From positions 124,001 to 188,000 of the forward strand of contig NZ_BAHE01000019.1 in NCBI RefSeq assembly GCF_000298235.1: a stretch of 64,000 bases of DNA, read 5' to 3'. Positions 60,501-64,000 of the stretch are shown piece after piece (position 1 is the first letter of the stretch; every line of letters begins with the position of its first letter). The DNA is from Gordonia namibiensis NBRC 108229 (GTDB lineage: Bacteria > Actinomycetota > Actinomycetes > Mycobacteriales > Mycobacteriaceae). Below the pieces are notes generated by a model. It did no database searches, had not been told where the DNA came from, and saw only the letters and a list, made by a program, of their open reading frames with translations. Both the position numbers and the translations under genes were made by a program.

Positions 60501-63500
60501 ACCGCGTCGGCTTGAGGGCGTCGACGACGGTCTCGAACGGCACGTCGGCGTGCGCAAACGCTTCGACGTCGGCCGTCTTGACCCGCTCGAGCATCTCCCC
60601 GAAGGACTCCCCGGACGCGACCTGCGTCCGGAGTACCAGGGTATTGACGAACATGCCGACGACCCGCTCGAGTTCTTCCTGTCCGCGACCGGCGATCGGC
60701 GTGCCGATCGCGATGTCGTCTGTCCCGGACAGCCTGGCGAGGAGCGTCGCCAGGGCGGCGTGGACCACCATGAAGTCGGTGACGCCGTTGGCGTGCGCGA
60801 CCGCGACGATCCGATCGGCGACTCCCGCCGGGATCCGCAGGTCGACCGTCGCGCCGGCACCCGACGCGGTCGCCGGACGGGGCCGGTCGGTGGGCAGGTC
60901 GAGCACATCCGGCAGACCGGTGAGGCGCTCGCGCCAGTAGGCCAGCTGCGATCCGAGGACGGTTGTCGGGTCGTCGGGAGAACCGAGTACTTCGTGTTGC
61001 CAGAGTGAGTAATCTGCGTACTGCACTGGCAGCGGTGCGAACTCGGGCACGGCATCCGCACTTCTCGCGACGTATGCGCCCACCAGATCGGTGACCAGCG
61101 GGGTGACCGACTCGCCGTCGGCGGCGATGTGGTGCACAACCAGCGCGAACAGGTGCTCATGTTCAGAGATGCGCAACCACCGCGCGCGTATCGACCACTG
61201 CTTGGTGACCTCGAACCCGGTGGCCACGTCCCGCTCGAGAGCGGCCTGGTCAGGGGCCTCGGCCCAGTCCAGTCGGTCGGCAACGTCTGGGGCGGGATGA
61301 ATGCGCTGCACCGGCCGCCCCTCGATCGAGGGGAAAGTGGTACGCAGGGATTCGTGGCGCACGACGACGTCTTCCACGGCCTTACGCAGCGCACCGATGT
61401 CCAACGGTCCGGTCAGTCGCAAGACTGCCGGGATGTTGTATGTCGGTGACTTCCAGTCGAACTGGTTGATGAACCACATCCGCTGCTGTGCGAAGGACAG
61501 TGGAACGGTTTCGGGCCGCGGCTCGACCGCGACGATCGGCGGCAGGCCGCGTCCTCCGGTAGCGGCTGCGGCAACCAGTTCACGGACGCTGGGCGCGTCG
61601 AAGACGTCGCGGACCGAGATGTCCGCACCGAGGGCCACCCCCGCCCGCGAGGCCAGTCGCATTGCCGAGAGCGAGTTGCCACCCATGTCGAAGAAGCTGT
61701 CGGTGACGCCGATCCGGTCGACACCGAGCACCTCCGCGAAGACCTCCGCGACCCGTGCCTCGTCGTCCGTTTCCGGCGCCACGTACTCACTCGAGGTGAA
61801 CTCGGGAGCGGGCAACGACTTCCGATCGAGCTTGCCCGCGTTGTTGAGCGGGATCTCGTCCAACACCATCCACACCGTCGGGCGCATGTACTCGGGCAGC
61901 GGTGTCGCGATGGTGGCCTTGATCGCATCGACATCAACCGTCTCGCCGGGTGCGCCGGACACATACGCAACGAGGTGTTCGCCACCGTCCGGGGCCTGAG
62001 CGACGGCCACCGCGGTGTGCACGACGCCGGGCGCCTGTGCGATCGCGGCCTCGATCTCACCGAGCTCGATCCGCTGGCCGCGGAGCTTCACCTGGAAGTC
62101 CGTTCGGCCCAGGTACTCCAGCTCACCGGAAGCGTTGCGGCGCACCAGGTCACCGGTGCGGTACATCCGCGCACCGGGCTCGCCGAACGGATCCGCGAGA
62201 AAACGATCAGCGGTGAGATCGGGTCGTGCGGCGTAGCCACGCGCCAACTGGACACCGCCGACGTAGAGCTCGCCGGGCACCCCGGCCGGCACCTGGTTCA
62301 GGCGTCCGTCGAGTACGTAGGCCGTCGAATTCCACACCGGCACACCGATGGGAACGGTGTCACCGATCTCGTCGAGCTGCTGATAGGTGATCTCGACGGC
62401 GGCTTCGGTCGGACCGTACAGGTTGTACAACAACGCATCCGGTATCGCGGCACGGGTTTCGGCGGCCACTGCCGGCGGTAGGGCTTCGCCCGTCGTCGAG
62501 ACGATCCGCAGACAGTCGAGCCGCGCCAACCGTTCCGGACCGGCGAGCTCGAGGAACACCGACAGCATCGACGGCACGAAGTGAACCATCGTCGCCCCGG
62601 TGTCGGCGATCAGATCGGCCAGGTACGGCGGGTTGAGATGGCCGTCGGGTTCGGCGATCAGCAGCCGCGAACCCTGCATCAGCGGACCGAACAGTTCCGC
62701 GACCGAGCAGTCGAAGGTGTAGGGCGTCTTGAGGACCACCATGTCGTCGGCACCGATGGGCAGTTCGTCCAGACCCCAACGCAACCGGTTGACGACGGCG
62801 TCGTGCGGCAAGGTCACACCCTTGGGCCGACCGGTCGAACCGGAGGTGAAGATCGTGTACGCGGCATGCTGTGGACGCAGTCGACCACGCCGTTCGGTGT
62901 CGGTGAGCGGCGCGACAGAACCCTCGATCGGAGCCGACGCGTCGACCGCGATGACCCTGACCTTGTCGCCGAGCCCGGAGATCGGCTCGGGGACGGGCAG
63001 TCCGGCATGTACCAGTGCGACGGTCGCACCTGACGTCTCGACCATGTACTCGGCTCGGTCGACCGGTGCGGCGGTGTCGACGGGAACGTACTGTCCGCCG
63101 GCGGTGACGATCGCATGAATCGCGACCAGCAGCTCCACCGACCGTGGGATGCACACGGCCACAGCGACATCCGGGCCGACACCGGCAGCGATCAGCTGCC
63201 GGGCCAAGGTGTTCACCCGTGCGCCCAGTTCGCTGTAGGTGACACTCCGGTCCCGGAACACGAGCGCTTCGCGACCGGGGTACGCGGCGACACTGGCGGC
63301 GAGCGCGGACGCCAGGTCCTCGGTCGGCAACGGCCTGGTGAGGCCCTGCTGCCCTGCGGTGATCACCGCTGCCTCGTCGGCCCCGAGGATCGAGACGTCT
63401 CCGACCGGCACGTGCACGTCGTCGGTGAGCGCATCGAGCAGCGTGACGAAGCGGGTGGCCAGGGTGTGCGCCGTCGACTCGTCGAACAGATCGACGGCGA

Positions 63501-64000
63501 ATACGACCGCGCCCTGCCAGTCACCGGTGGGCGCCGAATTGACCATGAACGTCAGATCCACCTGCGCCGGCCGGCTGTCGATCTCGACACCGGAGAACAC
63601 CAGGTCACCCACCGGAAAACCGGTCGACCGCGCGGCTCCGCCCGGGTCGAGGGTGAGCATTACCTGGGCCAGCGGCGCGAAAGCCTCGCTGCGCACCGGG
63701 TTCACCGCGTCCACCACGGTCTCGAACGGGACGTCGGCGTTCTCGAAGGCCCCCAGCGCGGTGGTGCGGGTCCGGGAGACGACATCGACGAAGGACTCAC
63801 CGAGATCGATCTTCGACCGCAGGACCAGCGTGTTGACGAACATGCCGATCAGCGGGTCGAGTTCGGGCCGGCCGCGGCCGGCGACCGGGGTGGCGATGGC
63901 GATGTCATCGGTCGCCGACATCCGCGCGAGCAGCGTTGCCAGCGCAGCGTCGAGCACCATGAACGGCGTCGCGCCGGTGCGGGTGGCGACGTCGCCGATG
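57559..64000 (-). CDS. Nonribosomal peptide synthetase, 3' part (C-A-PCP-C-A-PCP-TE), truncated by the window
   Basis: The reading frame is open to the window edge at 64000, so the N-terminus is missing; over 2140 residues are visible. They include the second half of a C domain, an A domain ([10 protein letters not shown] near 62.8 kb; code by eye DCAHSTLVE, unassigned) and a PCP (MGGNSLS near 61.7 kb). A C domain (HHIAADG near 61.1 kb), an A domain ([10 protein letters not shown] near 59.65 kb; code DALFFGMIV) and a PCP (LGGNSLS near 58.5 kb) follow. A TE (GWSIGG near 58.13 kb) closes it. No epimerase or methylase is seen. It ends 57 bases before mbtH copy 3. It converges on NRPS 1, 13 kb away, and shares the DALF-type pocket. 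Confidence 0.93.
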   Translation of the reverse strand, partial: IGDVATRTGATPFMVLDAALATLLARMSATDDIAIATPVAGRGRPELDPLIGMFVNTLVLRSKIDLGESFVDVVSRTRTTALGAFENADVPFETVVDAVNPVRSEAFAPLAQVMLTLDPGGAARSTGFPVGDLVFSGVEIDSRPAQVDLTFMVNSAPTGDWQGAVVFAVDLFDESTAHTLATRFVTLLDALTDDVHVPVGDVSILGADEAAVITAGQQGLTRPLPTEDLASALAASVAAYPGREALVFRDRSVTYSELGARVNTLARQLIAAGVGPDVAVAVCIPRSVELLVAIHAIVTAGGQYVPVDTAAPVDRAEYMVETSGATVALVHAGLPVPEPISGLGDKVRVIAVDASAPIEGSVAPLTDTERRGRLRPQHAAYTIFTSGSTGRPKGVTLPHDAVVNRLRWGLDELPIGADDMVVLKTPYTFDCSVAELFGPLMQGSRLLIAEPDGHLNPPYLADLIADTGATMVHFVPSMLSVFLELAGPERLARLDCLRIVSTTGEALPPAVAAETRAAIPDALLYNLYGPTEAAVEITYQQLDEIGDTVPIGVPVWNSTAYVLDGRLNQVPAGVPGELYVGGVQLARGYAARPDLTADRFLADPFGEPGARMYRTGDLVRRNASGELEYLGRTDFQVKLRGQRIELGEIEAAIAQAPGVVHTAVAVAQAPDGGEHLVAYVSGAPGETVDVDAIKATIATPLPEYMRPTVWMVLDEIPLNNAGKLDRKSLPAPEFTSSEYVAPETDDEARVAEVFAEVLGVDRIGVTDSFFDMGGNSLSAMRLASRAGVALGADISVRDVFDAPSVRELVAAAATGGRGLPPIVAVEPRPETVPLSFAQQRMWFINQFDWKSPTYNIPAVLRLTGPLDIGALRKAVEDVVVRHESLRTTFPSIEGRPVQRIHPAPDVADRLDWAEAPDQAALERDVATGFEVTKQWSIRARWLRISEHEHLFALVVHHIAADGESVTPLVTDLVGAYVARSADAVPEFAPLPVQYADYSLWQHEVLGSPDDPTTVLGSQLAYWRERLTGLPDVLDLPTDRPRPATASGAGATVDLRIPAGVADRIVAVAHANGVTDFMVVHAALATLLARLSGTDDIAIGTPIAGRGQEELERVVGMFVNTLVLRTQVASGESFGEMLERVKTADVEAFAHADVPFETVVDALKPTRSGAFAPLSQVWLTFDQAAGGLPGADDLPSGAVGDLTIAPLPIASTPAKVDLLVSVAAATSPGEPWRARLTYATDLFDEPSAQRIGDWLVELLDVLTADTTAPVGDARYLAESSTRKLTPVSGGRVARPELLSETFERAARSWPERVAVTDASGRSLTYAELDARSNKYARWLIARGIGPESLVAVAIPRSADMLTAIWAVAKAGGGYVPVDPDYPAERVAMMVADSGASIGITTEVAGPLPREGITWHRLEDVDLSELASGALEESERLAPVRVDNVAYVIYTSGSTGRPKGVAVSHTGLANFAREELRHGSVSGPVRVLGFASPSFDASLLEYLLAVSSGGEIVYRPAEAVGGAALGQFVNEHRVTHMFLTPMVLSTLDPRGLDSVELVFVGGEAVPQALQDEWSAVVRTQIMYGPTETTIVVSTSEPAQPGDPVLLGGPYAGVGMQVLDNRLHPVPVGVPGELYVTGLHLSRGYLNRSDVTAERFVADPFGSDGSRMYRTGDVVRWARTADGALALVFSGRADDQVKLRGLRIELGEIESALTAHPAVDSAVVIGVGGAVASSLAAYVVTTGDVADEELREFIGRRLPSFMVPATLTRLDALPMTPVGKLDKAALPEPVVVTADHVEPETKNERVIAEVFADILGIERVSATESFFDLGGNSLSATQVVSRVHDHGLPLELRWLFSDPTVRELARRIDEGGARGNDVLITLRGDGARPPLFCVHPAGGLAWFYGGFAPYISDRPIYGLQDPHVVNGEDSATDAHELAARYVEEIRRVQPEGPYHLLGWSIGGIIAHAMATRLQAVGERVAYLGIMDTTPAVDGEVPAAVVEEESATNPDHAADILGGWRDLFDLDDAVKAESAEEVADIVRTQIAGMGLLAEDVVDRVMDSFAVSADMLLAYRPQQYVGSVQIFTATNDKENPAAIPEGWRAHVSGPIDNTDVPTHHLGMTDAASLAVIGPRVEQALANGESGIDSPE

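Overview
This 64-kb window is high-GC actinobacterial DNA, most likely from a mycolic-acid-containing member of the Corynebacteriales; Gordonia or a close relative is my best guess. The evidence is an antigen-85-type mycolyltransferase, a SigK/RskA pair, an MTB12-like lipoprotein, a CE1758/CE1759-type flavin enzyme pair, three MbtH-like proteins and large NRPSs. The genus cannot be settled from the sequence alone.

Region 1 (1-18.8 kb) holds two small membrane proteins on the + strand, then the ribosomal alpha cluster on the - strand (infA-rpmJ-rpsM-rpsK-rpsD-rpoA-rplQ-truA). A mixed block follows (holin-like protein, SIMPL lipoprotein, secreted protein, dtd, fdhD, a lysyl-phosphatidylglycerol synthase-like protein, an aldo/keto reductase). 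Then come map-adk-secY and the lower part of the spc operon (rplO-rpmD-rpsE-rplR-rplF-rpsH).

Region 2 (18.8-28.7 kb) is a roughly 10-kb block lying between rpsH and rpsZ, which are adjacent in many bacteria. It encodes an EthD-like protein, a DUF4262 protein, a 46-residue membrane protein, a TerD-AIM24 fusion, a ParA ATPase with a translationally coupled partner, two paralogous SRPBCC proteins, and a 1137-residue Ser/Gly-rich VCBS-like cell-surface protein. The upper spc genes (rpsZ-rplE-rplX-rplN) follow at 28.7-30.2 kb. The rplN, rpsH and infA transcripts each have a look-alike promoter (ATTTGG -35 region) and a leader of about 175-190 nt. Strong hairpin terminators lie after rplO and after rpsZ.

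Region 3 (30.8-48.3 kb) starts with a four-module NRPS (C-A-PCP x4, then TE; the first A domain reads as serine-specific). It is coupled to mbtH and a DrrAB-type ABC exporter, and is followed by sigK-rskA.

Region 4 (48.4-56.2 kb) has a mycolyltransferase, two LuxR-type regulators, an acetoacetate-decarboxylase-family gene behind a perfect palindrome matching the KstR operator consensus, a pirin, the flavin reductase/monooxygenase pair, and two envelope proteins.

Region 5 (56.3-64 kb) has a short protein resembling the start of an adenylation domain, two nearly identical mbtH genes, and the 3' part of a second NRPS (C-A-PCP-C-A-PCP-TE) whose 5' end lies outside the window. No tRNA, rRNA, CRISPR array or transposase was seen.
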